Source: Nakaseomyces glabratus
Taxonomy: Eukaryota; Ascomycota; Saccharomycetes; Saccharomycetales; Saccharomycetaceae
Assembly: GCF_010111755.1 (NCBI RefSeq)
Contig: NC_088959.1
Coordinates: 930,001 to 994,000 of the forward strand
Direction: 5' to 3'
Length of the DNA stretch: 64,000 bases
A model generated the notes under the pieces. That model made no database searches, had not been told where the DNA came from, and saw only the letters and a list, made by a program, of their open reading frames with translations. Positions 9,149-18,940 of this stretch are shown in pieces. Numbering within the stretch: position 1 is the stretch's first letter; every line of letters starts with the position of its first letter. Made by a program: the position numbers and the translations under genes.

Positions 9149-9994
9149 TCAGATTCTGAAGAATTTGATGACGGCGTTCATGAAAATGGAGGACAAAACT
9201 GGGATAGTGAAATTGTCGTCCCAGTTAAATATCTCAACACCTTCACTTAGTGAAGCTACAAAGCCACCTAGGAACGATATTTGGTATAGTCCCAATCTGC
9301 TTGTTTCTGGGGTCCACATGATCTCGCCTGACTTGTTGGCCCAGTTGTAGTGTGGTACAAAGAATCCGTAAAATGATAGGCAGGTCAGGAATCCAACCAC
9401 AAAAGCCGCAAGAGAACCGGCTAATGACTTGTTCTTGGTAATCTTAGGGGTCAGGTAACCGTATCTCCTGCCAATGGTCGAGGCGGCTGTATCAGACCAA
9501 CTTAGCAAGAACAAAGAGATCAGTATGACATCCTTTGAGAAGAAAGTGAAAGAGTAGATCAGTCCCAATAGGTACCATAAAACACCATTGTATGTATGAA
9601 TTTCTTTCTTCCTCATTAATGCGCCCACAACACGACAGTATAGAAAGTTGAAGAACGGCCAATTCAGTCTTATGCAGTCTAAAACGAACACAGTAACAAA
9701 ACCAACAATTAGAAATGGGTTGACAAGTCTGTAATCAACACCTTTGGTGTAGTAGTATAGCGTAATGAAACCAATCGAGGAATGAAACAGCTTTCTTGGA
9801 ATCTCATGCTTTGTGATGAAATCACCAAACCATTCGTGGGACTTCAAATGTATTTCTGTTACAGGCAAATGTATGTCCTCCGCATGTTTGTATTTTGGAT
9901 TCTTAGCATCATACATGGGATCCACTCGACTTCCTGTTCTTTTCCTGTTCTTTATATTTGAATCTGAGTTCGAATTGCTCTGAGAATGCGACAT
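9149..9994 (-). CDS. DGK1: Dgk1-like CTP-dependent diacylglycerol kinase
   Basis: 281 residues from ATG 9994. The open frame extends to 10060, but the codon there is TTG, so the ATG that starts MSHSQSNSNS is used; this also fits the ~290 aa of the S. cerevisiae protein. A hydrophilic N-terminus is followed by the conserved HEWFGDFITKHEIPRKLFHS segment and several membrane spans, including WSDTAASTIGRRYG, typical of the dolichol kinase/CTP-transferase family. Known: Dgk1 phosphorylates diacylglycerol to phosphatidate with CTP at the ER/nuclear membrane and opposes Pah1. Adjacent to NOP58 as in YOR310C-YOR311C. Confidence 0.9.
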   Translation of the reverse strand: MSHSQSNSNSDSNIKNRKRTGSRVDPMYDAKNPKYKHAEDIHLPVTEIHLKSHEWFGDFITKHEIPRKLFHSSIGFITLYYYTKGVDYRLVNPFLIVGFVTVFVLDCIRLNWPFFNFLYCRVVGALMRKKEIHTYNGVLWYLLGLIYSFTFFSKDVILISLFLLSWSDTAASTIGRRYGYLTPKITKNKSLAGSLAAFVVGFLTCLSFYGFFVPHYNWANKSGEIMWTPETSRLGLYQISFLGGFVASLSEGVEIFNWDDNFTIPVLSSIFMNAVIKFFRI

Positions 9995-10601
9995 ATTATC
10001 TCTCGATTTTAATCGTTTCCTTGTCCTTGATGGGTAATAGTGATCCAGGATTGAATACAAGTGTCAAATTCTCCTATATGGTATTCAATAAATAATATAA
10101 TGGAGTATGGTTAATATACAAAGACTATGAGACAATCAAAAATAGTGACTATTTAATAATATGTATCCCAACTAGCTTTATAATTCACATGTACAAAGTT
10201 TGTTCTGTTTGGTGATGGTAGGAATATTTTAGTCGTCTTCTACGGATAAGTTATTTGATCTCGTAGTGGCTATAGATAAATATGCATCGCACAGTGTTAT
10301 TATTATTAAGTATAAAATATTATTATATTTATTAAAAGAGGGGTTTTTATATAAGTTATTTATATAATGAAAAATTATTTGTATTTGATAAAATTGGCTT
10401 GGACAACTAATACTTGTAATTTTCCTACCTGCAGGGTTTTTTGTTACAATATTTCCAAAAACACAATAAAACCATCCAATTCTTAAACATTCATTGTAGG
10501 ACTTTGTGTTGTTGATGTATATCCCAATCCGCCGGAATTCTGATAGATACAAGAGAAAAAAATAAGATCTATACTTGTTAGCTGCTCAAAGGTGCAAAGT
10601 C
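9995..10601. other. DGK1 upstream region; RPL20B position is empty
   Basis: 607 bp, very AT-rich, between DGK1 and SPS4 on the minus strand. S. cerevisiae has the ribosomal protein gene RPL20B here. The only frame of note (10229-10552) has low-complexity, non-ribosomal content and looks spurious. I see neither an RPL20-like exon nor a clear intron. Confidence 0.5.
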
Positions 10602-11705
10602 TTATTCAATTGGTCTTAATGGTTGTTGTGGGATGTTACCTTCGATATCTTCATTGTTCCCATTTCCTCCATCAACAGGTGGGATAGTTATGACTGGGTG
10701 AATGGCTTCGGGTTCATCCAATGGTTTGTTCAAAATGTTCATTATACATTTCTTCAAAGGATATAGCTTACCTTCAATAACACTTGTAATATCTGTCATC
10801 CTGCCAATGACAGCTGCATATATCAAGGATTGACTGTCAATGAAAGTCATTAGAATTTCATTAGTACTATTAATTAAGAAATATATCACTTCAAAACAAC
10901 GTAGAGATTCATCCTCGGCAATAACGACATTACCGCCATCAAAATTACTGATTCTGACCAGGTTTTGGTTGTTGTCAACACCAGGAATAACTGTTGAGTT
11001 TGTAATCATTGAGATAATTTTATCGGTTTGTTCAGTACGACCTAGTTGTCTGATTTTAATCTTGTCCTTTTTGGCGTTGGCATTTGTTCTGATTAGTATA
11101 CACGCTTTCCTACCACCAAGTTTTCTTACATTTTTTGGTGCCACGATAGATTGACCTTCTGGAACTACACTAGCAACAATAAAATTATGACCGTTTCGAT
11201 TACGCTCAGTGTCTTCATCAAGAGGTGGTCGTGGGAACTCTACTTCTTCATCTGGTCTTAGGCATGGAATGAGGGACTCAGTGATGGTCATCAATTTATC
11301 GATAAGTCTATCAATCTTCGTTGTAATTGGTGCCAGATTGATCATCACTCTTGAATTTAAAAACCTTTCAGCACATTCCTCAAATCTACCAGCCAAGCGA
11401 CCTTCGTCAAATCTGTTTATGAAGGGAATAGCGGTAATGTGTTGGACAGTTTTGTACTTCAGAGTGACATTGTTGATGGCGTTTACTGGGTCTGGCAGAA
11501 CAGCAGCGGCATCAACCTCATTTTGAGTAGCGTTGTTATCGTTACTAGGGTTTATGTTGCCGGGCAAGACAATATTTTGCTGTACAGCATGGCTCTTGGA
11601 CCTCAAGGAAAACCGCCTTTTTCTTCTTTCGGCGTTGCCATTATTACCATTAGCATCGATATTGATATTGTCATCAGGAGGAGCGGGGCAAAGTGAGCAA
11701 ATCAT
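10602..11705 (-). CDS. SPS4: Sps4-like lipid-droplet perilipin family protein
   Basis: 367 residues from ATG 11705. A hydrophilic, Asn-rich N-terminus (~80 residues with a basic stretch ERRKRRFSLRSKS) precedes a region that fits the yeast perilipin-like family (Pet10/Sps4): TLKYKTVQHITAIPFINRF, then amphipathic helices and LAPITTKIDRLIDKLMTI. No signal peptide or membrane span. Known: SPS4 (338 aa) is sporulation-induced in S. cerevisiae and its family binds lipid droplets. The identification rests on family pattern plus position (YOR313C follows DGK1 and RPL20B), so the precise role is inferred. Confidence 0.75.
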   Translation of the reverse strand: MICSLCPAPPDDNINIDANGNNGNAERRKRRFSLRSKSHAVQQNIVLPGNINPSNDNNATQNEVDAAAVLPDPVNAINNVTLKYKTVQHITAIPFINRFDEGRLAGRFEECAERFLNSRVMINLAPITTKIDRLIDKLMTITESLIPCLRPDEEVEFPRPPLDEDTERNRNGHNFIVASVVPEGQSIVAPKNVRKLGGRKACILIRTNANAKKDKIKIRQLGRTEQTDKIISMITNSTVIPGVDNNQNLVRISNFDGGNVVIAEDESLRCFEVIYFLINSTNEILMTFIDSQSLIYAAVIGRMTDITSVIEGKLYPLKKCIMNILNKPLDEPEAIHPVITIPPVDGGNGNNEDIEGNIPQQPLRPIE

Positions 11706-12876
11706 AGCGACTTAGAGCTGAAATATGATATTGATATTTGTTTGAATTTTTATTTCTAGGATATGAGAATTATTGCTTGGATAATATTTTTTTGTTTTTT
11801 GGAAATATTTCAGGAAAGCAATACTGAGATATTAGACGCGATAGCAAAGATATAATTGAACGTTTGACAAATAATTTTTAAAAAAAAAGCTAATATAGAT
11901 TTTTATGGAGTTTTGTTATATGATATGTCGAAAGCTTTTTCTTTTTGTTATTTGATCTTGTTGTATTGCGAAATAAGGAAAACTGTAATACAAAAGCTGC
12001 TGTTCATATAAGTACAAATTATTAAGGAAGTTCATGAAATATTGTGCCTTATATAGAACATGGATTAAGCCCAATAGTTCCAAGTGGTAATTGGAAATCA
12101 ACTTTTTATTTTTGTGGGCGTTAAGCCAGACACAATAACAGAAAGAGGAATACAGAGAACAAATAATTAGTCATGTGACTTTTTGTGTTTTCTTGTATCC
12201 AAACGATACTTTTAACTCCATAGGATGTAGCCAATCCCATATGGTAGCTGCTAAAGTTAAATGAACGCTCTGTATATGAATGTATGAAAACAATAGGCAT
12301 ATTTGTGAAGACTTTTTTACACTACTTAGAAATTTTTTATGTTTTGTCCCTGAAAACAAACTTAAAAAATATATAATAACACATAAAAATCAAGGAACAT
12401 AGTCGTCCTGTTTAGAATTATGTTTTTGTCTATTTTACATGCTGTCAGGTATGTTTAAAGAAATAGAATGTTGTGTCCTCGCACACTACCCTCTTTTATT
12501 CTTTCTTTGGCTCATTGGTATGTGGCGGTTATATCATTAGGTATGAATTTCACATATGAACTACATACTTGAAACTTGTTTCCGTCATCCGCAACGTGCT
12601 GTTTTGATCTACAACAAGAGTCTTATTATGAGACCTCACATAATCTTCCCATTTGTAATTAAGTTTGATTACATAGGAAAGGGTTTTTTTTCATGATTGA
12701 TAGTCACTAGAGCAAACTTCGCTATGACATGAAGCTAAACATACACAATGTTGTGAGGTATACCATTCATAACCTAGGTAATATAGAGCAATTCACAGCA
12801 TCCTTGCCTCGAGAGTAATGTCTTTAAGTGCCGCAGTAAACACTTGAACGACTTCAATACAACTATCAACTCTCTT

Positions 12877-12912
12877 ATAAACACGCATTCCTAATCGGGA
12901 AACTTATAAACA
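12877..12912 (+). promoter_or_regulatory. Mcm1-Fkh composite site 1 upstream of SFG1
   Basis: ATTCCTAATCGGGAAA (from 12887) fits the palindromic Mcm1 P-box with CC-N6-GG at 12890-12899. ATAAACA forkhead cores flank it at 12877-12883 and 12906-12912. The CC-to-forkhead offset is 16 bp. Known: Mcm1 with Fkh2 and Ndd1 drives G2/M (CLB2-cluster) genes in S. cerevisiae. Binding here is inferred. Confidence 0.6.
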
Positions 12913-13037
12913 TCTTATGTAATCTGGAGTTACCGTTCATCTCTATTTCATACGTTTCCGAAAGAAATCCCCGCACAAACAGAACGAAAAACGGAAAAAG
13001 AAAAGCGGGAATTATATACGCACCGGGAAAAACACCG

Positions 13038-13063
13038 ATTCCTAATCAGGAATTTGATAAACA
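13038..13063 (+). promoter_or_regulatory. Mcm1-Fkh composite site 2 upstream of SFG1
   Basis: ATTCCTAATCAGGAAT is a one-mismatch palindrome, with CC-N6-GG at 13041-13050, followed by the forkhead core ATAAACA at 13057-13063. The offset of 16 bp from CC to ATAAACA equals that of site 1. Located ~1.2 kb upstream of the SFG1 ATG. Confidence 0.6.
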
Positions 13064-14140
13064 TCGATGAACTTGTTTCATATGCTCGTGGAGGGGTGGG
13101 GGGGGGACAAGTTGCAGTGAGTAAACAAACTTTATAGTGAGATTACATACTAAAAGGACAGTCCATTTGTAGACTATTGCTTGGCGAGTTGCGATTATTA
13201 GCACAAGCCGTGCAGTCATACGCCCTATTGATAGGACTACTGAGCCACTCAGCCTCAACTCAGGTTTCATGTTTCTACCCCATCGTGTTTACCTGTGTTA
13301 TACTCTCGAATAGGAAATAGTTGCTTGGCACTCCCAGGGTCTTCCCATATCCATTCGTACTTTCATGTTCCAGTCAGATGGTGTACGTACAGCAGTTTCT
13401 TTCCTGATGACCCACCCCACCTCCTGCGTTATAACACCTGTGTAACATGTAAACAAATAGAAAAATGAAAAATAACAAAACTAGAGCACCTTTAAGGCAA
13501 GCAATGCCATGCGATGAGATCTGACATCAAAAGCGGAATTTAAACCCATCTGATATTTGCTTCAGCTATGAGCAATAACAAGTATTTTCTAAGATACGCA
13601 CCCACAACCACACTGCTGCAGTTAAAAGAGAACTTTAACTTCCTCCGTGATTTTTCATGTATGTTATACTGTGGAGGAGTGAAAGGAAATCTCCTGTTTG
13701 CCAAAGACAAGGTTAACAAGAGATGAGCTGTTTTTCGATTACTGCATTTCTTGCCATGATTTATTTATTTATTTTTATTCAACACTTTTTCTCCTTCTAT
13801 GCGCTCCTGCTGATAACTTGCTGACCATTTTGATTACTCGTTCCTTTGTTTTGTTTTTTTGTCCATGACATTCAACATTCTGGTTGCGAGAGCAGTTATT
13901 TATAGAGCGAGACAACTATAAAAGACAATCTAAAAATACATTTCTCAACTGGCTTTTTCCCTTAGTCTCTTTGATAATCATTGTGATTAAGTAACCTTTG
14001 ACTATATTTTTAGATATATATACCGATTTATTTTTCCCTTTAATTTTAAAATAGACATCCGTTGCCATACAACTTTATTACCGTTAATGTCACAGCAGAA
14101 ATAAGAGGCTCATAATCCACTATAGTTTTTGATCTACAAT

Positions 14141-14176
14141 TTTGATAAACACTTTGATAAACACTTTGATAAACAC
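14141..14176 (+). repeat. 3 x 12-bp TTTGATAAACAC repeat with forkhead cores
   Basis: Three identical tandem copies of TTTGATAAACAC end ~105 bp before the SFG1 ATG; each carries an ATAAACA core. It could be an amplified forkhead-factor binding cluster or 5'-leader sequence. Confidence 0.85.
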
Positions 14177-14280
14177 TCCGATACATTTACTCTTTGCTTC
14201 TACGCACACAGTTCGCTATAATCACCTTCATAGAAGACCGCTCGCTAATTATTCACCCCTCACAATTAACATAACAGATA

Positions 14281-15105
14281 ATGGAAGATATATGCCTTAC
14301 GCCCAACGGGAAGCTGGTGCGGGCCAGCGTATGCCCCGAGACGCCCAACAAGAAGCGTAAGCGGCTGCCGGACCCGTGCCCGGGCGCTCACGACCACATC
14401 ACCCCTTCCAAGAGCCAGCGCCAGCGCGGCAGGCTCACGTTCCAGCCGCTGTCCCCCGAGTACGAGGACGAGGACGAGGAGGAGCGCCACTTGCAAGAGG
14501 AACAGTTCCAACTTCGCATGCGCAGGCTGCGGTGCAACGGCAGCATCAGCCCTCTCAGCGAGCCTGAGCTCGATCAGGAGCTGGAGCTGGAGCTGGATCT
14601 TGGACTGCAAGGTCAAGGTTCAGTACCGCTGCATAAAGCACACACACAGGAGATAAACGCAAAGGTCCAGCAGGGCCTCACCCTACCGATGCACAAGAAG
14701 GCAACAGTACCACAAAAGCAAGTGCAAGTAAAAGTGCAGCAACAAATACAGATACACGGGAAGAAACACACGCCACGCCACAAGGTCATGAAACCCACGC
14801 GGTCTATCCTCAGGATAGCGCACGGGAGTCTGAACTACGTGGTGAGCTCAAGCCGGGGCTCTGTCGCGGACGCTACCATATACGCGACAGAGATCAACGC
14901 GACGACAACCACAGAGAAGATGCCCATGGTCACGCAGCCCTGGGAAAAGCTTACCATCCCCGTGAACACCGCCATCAAGGACAAGTACAGACGCATGAAG
15001 GCAGAGTACTTCCACGAGGAGACGCTGGACGCCCAGCTTCTCGAAGTCCCAGACGCCGCCATCATCCGCGGCCTGGCCTTCTCCCCGAGCACGAGCTCAG
15101 ACTGA
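14281..15105 (+). CDS. SFG1: Sfg1-like nuclear regulator of pseudohyphal growth/cell separation
   Basis: 274 residues from ATG 14281. No enzyme domain. The N-terminus (DICLTPNGKLVRASVCPETP) and C-terminal block (PWEKLTIPVNTAIKDKYRRM) are the recognisable parts. Between them lie a basic KKRKRLP stretch, an acidic run (YEDEDEEE), Glu/Leu-rich and Lys/Gln-rich stretches. Two full Cdk1 sites ([ST]-P-x-[KR]) are visible: TPNK (~residue 22) and TPSK (~41). Known: S. cerevisiae Sfg1 (346 aa, YOR315W) is a nuclear protein needed for superficial pseudohyphal growth and a Cdc28 substrate. The call rests on these blocks plus position just before FAA1. The gene is GC-rich: the line 14341-14400 has 41 G/C of 60. 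Confidence 0.75.
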   Translation: MEDICLTPNGKLVRASVCPETPNKKRKRLPDPCPGAHDHITPSKSQRQRGRLTFQPLSPEYEDEDEEERHLQEEQFQLRMRRLRCNGSISPLSEPELDQELELELDLGLQGQGSVPLHKAHTQEINAKVQQGLTLPMHKKATVPQKQVQVKVQQQIQIHGKKHTPRHKVMKPTRSILRIAHGSLNYVVSSSRGSVADATIYATEINATTTTEKMPMVTQPWEKLTIPVNTAIKDKYRRMKAEYFHEETLDAQLLEVPDAAIIRGLAFSPSTSSD

Positions 15106-15719
15106 GTAACGACATGTAACATTAATCTATGAACCATTCCAAAAGTGGACCCCAAAAAGAGAGGACCCCAATTACTGTTTTATTATATACATTCCCAACA
15201 ACCAGCCATATATATTATATACATACACTTACACGAATACACGCATGATACATAATGATAAACGGACATGGCGGGAATTTTTTCTTCTTTTCTCTTCTCC
15301 GTTTCGAATCCCACTACATTCGCGCAGGGAGGACGTGGAAGCACAGAAAGTACACCAGGAAAGTACACAGAAAACTCCGCACAGAGCAGTTGATGAGATC
15401 TAGCGTTTTGCTTTTTGGCATTTCTTTTCCAAAAACACCGTGCTGCGGGTGTTTCTGTGCTGCATGTGCTTTTTTTCTCTTCAGTTGTGTGTGTTTTTGT
15501 GTGTTTTTGTTGTGGTCGTGCGGGACTTTCTGTGGAGATTGACACAACGAAGCTGCAGAAAGAGGAAAATTGGGGTTTCGCTGCTCTTTAGGGTTTTTGG
15601 CCGCGTCATCCGGGGGAGTATAAATAGCGGGTACTTTTTTCTTCCCTGTTCATTGTTACCCGTGGCAGCGGCAAACACTCCATTGCGAAAGATCTGTTTA
15701 GGTTTAGGGACAAGTAAAT
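15106..15719. promoter_or_regulatory. FAA1 promoter; COT1 position is empty
   Basis: 614 bp between two plus-strand genes. S. cerevisiae has COT1 on the opposite strand here, and the space is too small for it. A TATA box (TATAAATA, 15619-15626) lies ~95 bp before the FAA1 ATG. T-rich and GTGTTTTT stretches lie at 15470-15520. Confidence 0.65.
15619..15626 (+). promoter_or_regulatory. TATA box of FAA1
   Basis: TATAAATA matches the yeast TATA consensus (TATAWAWR), is correctly oriented, and lies ~95 bp upstream of the ATG at 15720. Confidence 0.6.
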
Positions 15720-17810
15720 ATGGCTGTTACTGTAACTGTAGGAGAAGCGCGCCCTGGGGAGACTGCTCCGCGTCGGGCTGCCAAGGTTGCTGAGAAGGCG
15801 CTGGACAGGCCGCCTAACATGAAGTGTTCTACTGTGTATGAGTTTATTCTTGAGTGTTGTGAGAAGCACGGCGGGAAGAATGCTATTGGGTGGAGAGATA
15901 TTATTGACGTGCACGAGGAGACCAAGACTATTGAGAAGTTCAACAAGAAGAGCGGGCAGATGGAGAAAGTGGACAAGAACTGGCTGTACTACGAGCTTTC
16001 CGGGTACCACTACAACACCTTTACTGAGGTTATTGAGGTGATGCACTCGGTCGGGCGTGGTCTGGTTAAGCTGGGCATGGAGCCCAAGTCCGAGGACAAG
16101 CTGCACATATTTGCCGCCACCTCTCACAAGTGGATGAAGATGTTCTTGGGTGCGCAATCCCAGGGCATCCCTATTGTCACTGCTTATGACACCTTGGGTG
16201 AGAAAGGTCTGATCCACTCCTTGAAGCAGACCAGCTCTGCGGCGATATTCACAGACAACCAGCTTCTGGGTAAACTGATTAACCCATTGAAGGTCGCCGA
16301 GAAGATTAGATACGTGATATACTACGATAACATCTCCGCAGAGGACAAGAGACAAGGCGGGAAACTATATCGCGAGGCCCAGGAGGCTGTCGATAAGATC
16401 AAGGAGGTGAGACCAGATATCAAGCTGGTGAGCTTCGATGAATTACTGGAGTTGGGCCAAAAAGCAAAGGGCGAGATTGAACCACACCCTCCTACCAGAG
16501 ACGACATCTCCTGTATTATGTACACATCTGGTTCCACAGGTGATCCTAAGGGTGTTGTCTTGAAACACAGCAACGTGGTAGCTGGTGTAGGTGGTGCAAC
16601 CATAAATGTCTGCGACTACGTCGGTGACACTGACAAACTGATCTGCTTCTTGCCCCTGGCTCACATCTTTGAAATGGCTTTTGAGCTGTTGTCCTTCCAT
16701 TGGGGTTCCTGTATCGGTTATGCCAATGTCAAGACATTGACTAGCGCATCTGTAAGAAACTGTAAGAGTGACTTAGAGGAATTCCAACCAACTATTATGG
16801 TCGGTGTTGCTGCCGTATGGGAAACTGTTAAGAAAGGTATTTTGAACCAGATCAACGAATTGCCTCGTGTCACCAAGGGTATCTTCTGGGCTGCTTACCA
16901 TTCCAAATTGAAGATGCAAAAGATGGGTATTCCAGGTGGTGATACTATCGGTAATATCATATTCAAAAAGGTAAGAAAGGCCACTGGTGGCCATTTAAGA
17001 TACCTTTTGAATGGTGGTTCTCCAATCAGTGTCAATGCTCAGGAATTTATCTCAAACTTAATCTGCCCAATGCTAATTGGTTACGGTTTGACTGAAACAT
17101 GTGCTAGTTTGTGTATTTTGAACCCTGGCCATTTCGAGTATGGTGTTGTTGGTGATTTAACTGGTTGTGTCACTGTTAAGCTGGTCGACGTTGAAGAACT
17201 GGGTTACTTTGCCAAGGACAACAAAGGTGAAATATGGGTGAAAGGTGAAAACGTGCTCCCTGAATATTACAAGAATGAGGAAGAAACTAAGGAATCTTTA
17301 ACTGAGGATGGTTGGTTCAAGACCGGTGACATTGGTATGTGGACTGACACCGGTAGTCTAAAAATCATCGACAGAAAGAAAAACCTAGTCAAAACTATGA
17401 ACGGTGAATACATTGCATTGGAGAAATTGGAATCAGTTTATAGATCTAACTCCTACGTTCAAAACATCTGTGTTTATGCTGACCAAAACAAGGTTAAGCC
17501 TGTGGGTATCATCGTTCCTAACCACACACCATTGGTCAAATTGGCCAAGGAACTTGGAATAATGAAAAAGCAGGAAACAGACATCGAACCATACTTGCAC
17601 AATAAAAAACTTCAAAATGCAGTATTTGAAGACATGATCAAAACGGCTAAGAAGCAAGGCTTAGTTGGCATCGAATTGTTACAAGGTGCTGTGTTCTTCG
17701 ATGACGAATGGACACCTCAAAATGGGTTTGTCACCTCTGCTCAAAAACTTCAAAGAAAAAAGATTCTAAAGGCAGTTGAAAAGGACGTCGAAAGTGTGTA
17801 CGCCGATTAA
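15720..17810 (+). CDS. FAA1: long-chain fatty acyl-CoA synthetase (Faa1/Faa4 type)
   Basis: 696 residues from ATG 15720, like Faa1 (700) and Faa4 (694). The ATP/AMP-binding signature YTSGSTGDPKG starts at ~residue 268; the adenylate-forming motif YGLTETC is at ~455; the fatty-acyl-CoA-synthetase signature starting DGWFKTGDIG is at ~530, with the hinge IDRKKNLVKTMNGEYIALEKLES after it. Known: it activates imported C12-C18 fatty acids to CoA esters using ATP. FAA1 rather than FAA4 is chosen by synteny (YOR317W next to HSH49). Base composition shifts inside the gene: 15781-15840 has 32 G/C of 60, but 16921-16980 has 22 of 60. Confidence 0.93.
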   Translation: MAVTVTVGEARPGETAPRRAAKVAEKALDRPPNMKCSTVYEFILECCEKHGGKNAIGWRDIIDVHEETKTIEKFNKKSGQMEKVDKNWLYYELSGYHYNTFTEVIEVMHSVGRGLVKLGMEPKSEDKLHIFAATSHKWMKMFLGAQSQGIPIVTAYDTLGEKGLIHSLKQTSSAAIFTDNQLLGKLINPLKVAEKIRYVIYYDNISAEDKRQGGKLYREAQEAVDKIKEVRPDIKLVSFDELLELGQKAKGEIEPHPPTRDDISCIMYTSGSTGDPKGVVLKHSNVVAGVGGATINVCDYVGDTDKLICFLPLAHIFEMAFELLSFHWGSCIGYANVKTLTSASVRNCKSDLEEFQPTIMVGVAAVWETVKKGILNQINELPRVTKGIFWAAYHSKLKMQKMGIPGGDTIGNIIFKKVRKATGGHLRYLLNGGSPISVNAQEFISNLICPMLIGYGLTETCASLCILNPGHFEYGVVGDLTGCVTVKLVDVEELGYFAKDNKGEIWVKGENVLPEYYKNEEETKESLTEDGWFKTGDIGMWTDTGSLKIIDRKKNLVKTMNGEYIALEKLESVYRSNSYVQNICVYADQNKVKPVGIIVPNHTPLVKLAKELGIMKKQETDIEPYLHNKKLQNAVFEDMIKTAKKQGLVGIELLQGAVFFDDEWTPQNGFVTSAQKLQRKKILKAVEKDVESVYAD

Positions 17811-18940
17811 TAGTTACCATCCAGCAATTGATTGCTCTGTTTTTTTCACTTCAAAACTTGTTGTTAATAACCCATGAATGTTCTAGTTCGAATTATTCCA
17901 GGATTTAAGGCATGCACCGCTCGCATTATGTTTTCTTAATTTTTTTCTCTCATTGGTAATTCATTATTTTTTTTTTTTTTTGGATCCTGCTAGTAGCAGC
18001 GGCTTTTTGTGAAAGACTATTAGTCCTGCATTTCACATAATCTCCAGTGTTTGAGCTTAGAAAACTGTCTGTATTTAATTGATGAGACTTTAAGTTTTTA
18101 AAAGTAAATGCTCTCGTATTTGTATTTCTCATTTAAGTTAGCTTAATTGCCACTATCCATTCCATGTACTAGTTGTATAACTAATAAGACTTCACACTCA
18201 TTTCTTTTCAAATTGTGTTCAATACAACTGCCAGACATCAATGATACACACACACATTTTTATATAAATATATATATATATTTATATATATATACAAGTT
18301 TAATTACTTATCTATGGCCATATTCAAAAGAGCATATACGAAACTGGACACTTGAGTTCGACTGTAAAATCAAGGCATCTCCACTATTTTTTAACTTTCT
18401 CAGTAAGTATATTCAACAAAAAAATTGCTTATACAGATCAAATAATTACACTAACAATGGCAATAGAAGCAGTTCAAAAAAAATGAACTTTCTGCATGAT
18501 TATCTCAAAAATTTTGTTGAGTTTTTTAAATCACAATTCTTAAAACATATCAATCGGAAGTTCACTTGTTTATTTACATTGAGAGTTCAATGCATTTTCT
18601 TAGGAGTTACAAAAGAAATAGATCATCGAAGAAAGTGAAAAACTTTGAAAAAATCAAAAATTAGAACTCAATCCGATGACTTGGTAGTGCAAGAGTTCTA
18701 CTGTCTCTCAATTGTTACTTAAACGATTATAAGTGACACTGAGAGGCTTCTTATTGTAGACAGTGGTCAATCATTAGTCTTTTTTTAGCCCACCGAGATT
18801 CCTGATTTCGAACTTTTCCAGTAGAATTATCAAACATAAATATAATCCCTGCTGTGTGGAGAGGTACCTTAATTGTACTTAAATTAGCACAGGGGAAACT
18901 ATTGTGACTATATTATAATTATCAATAGTATCACGCTAAC
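17811..18940. promoter_or_regulatory. FAA1-HSH49 intergenic region
   Basis: 1.13 kb. A plus-strand frame at 18147-18638 has low-complexity, AT-driven content and no family resemblance, so I do not call it. An alternating T-A tract lies at 18261-18294 and a T run at ~17967-17980 is part of the FAA1 3' flank. No RNA gene is recognised. Confidence 0.5.
18261..18294. repeat. (TA)n-rich microsatellite
   Basis: Imperfect alternating TA with TAAATA/TTTATA interruptions, preceded by a short ACACAC run (18245-18255). Confidence 0.8.

Larger units (their letters stand above)
11706..14280. promoter_or_regulatory. long divergent intergenic region SPS4/SFG1
   Basis: 2.57 kb between two divergent genes. 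No frame over ~75 codons looks like a protein. The sequence from 12.8 to 14.2 kb is dense in forkhead-type RTAAACA sites (for example 12836, 12877, 12906, 13057, 13121, 13449 and three near 14144-14174) and has two Mcm1-like boxes (separate entries). A G-rich tract lies at 13090-13107. This is most simply a long SFG1 promoter. Confidence 0.6.

Noticed and set aside
9995..10060. N-terminal extension of DGK1
   Set aside because: The longer frame starts at TTG and a TGA lies just upstream; the first ATG is at 9994.
12948..12970. Centromere CDEIII-like core TTTCCGAAA
   Set aside because: There is no ~80-bp, strongly AT-rich CDEII beside it and no CDEI (RTCACRTG) at the right distance.
18147..18638. 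163-codon plus-strand frame between FAA1 and HSH49
   Set aside because: It runs through a TA microsatellite, has AT-driven residues (Tyr/Ile runs) and no family pattern; its length is expected by chance in AT-rich DNA with few stops in this frame.
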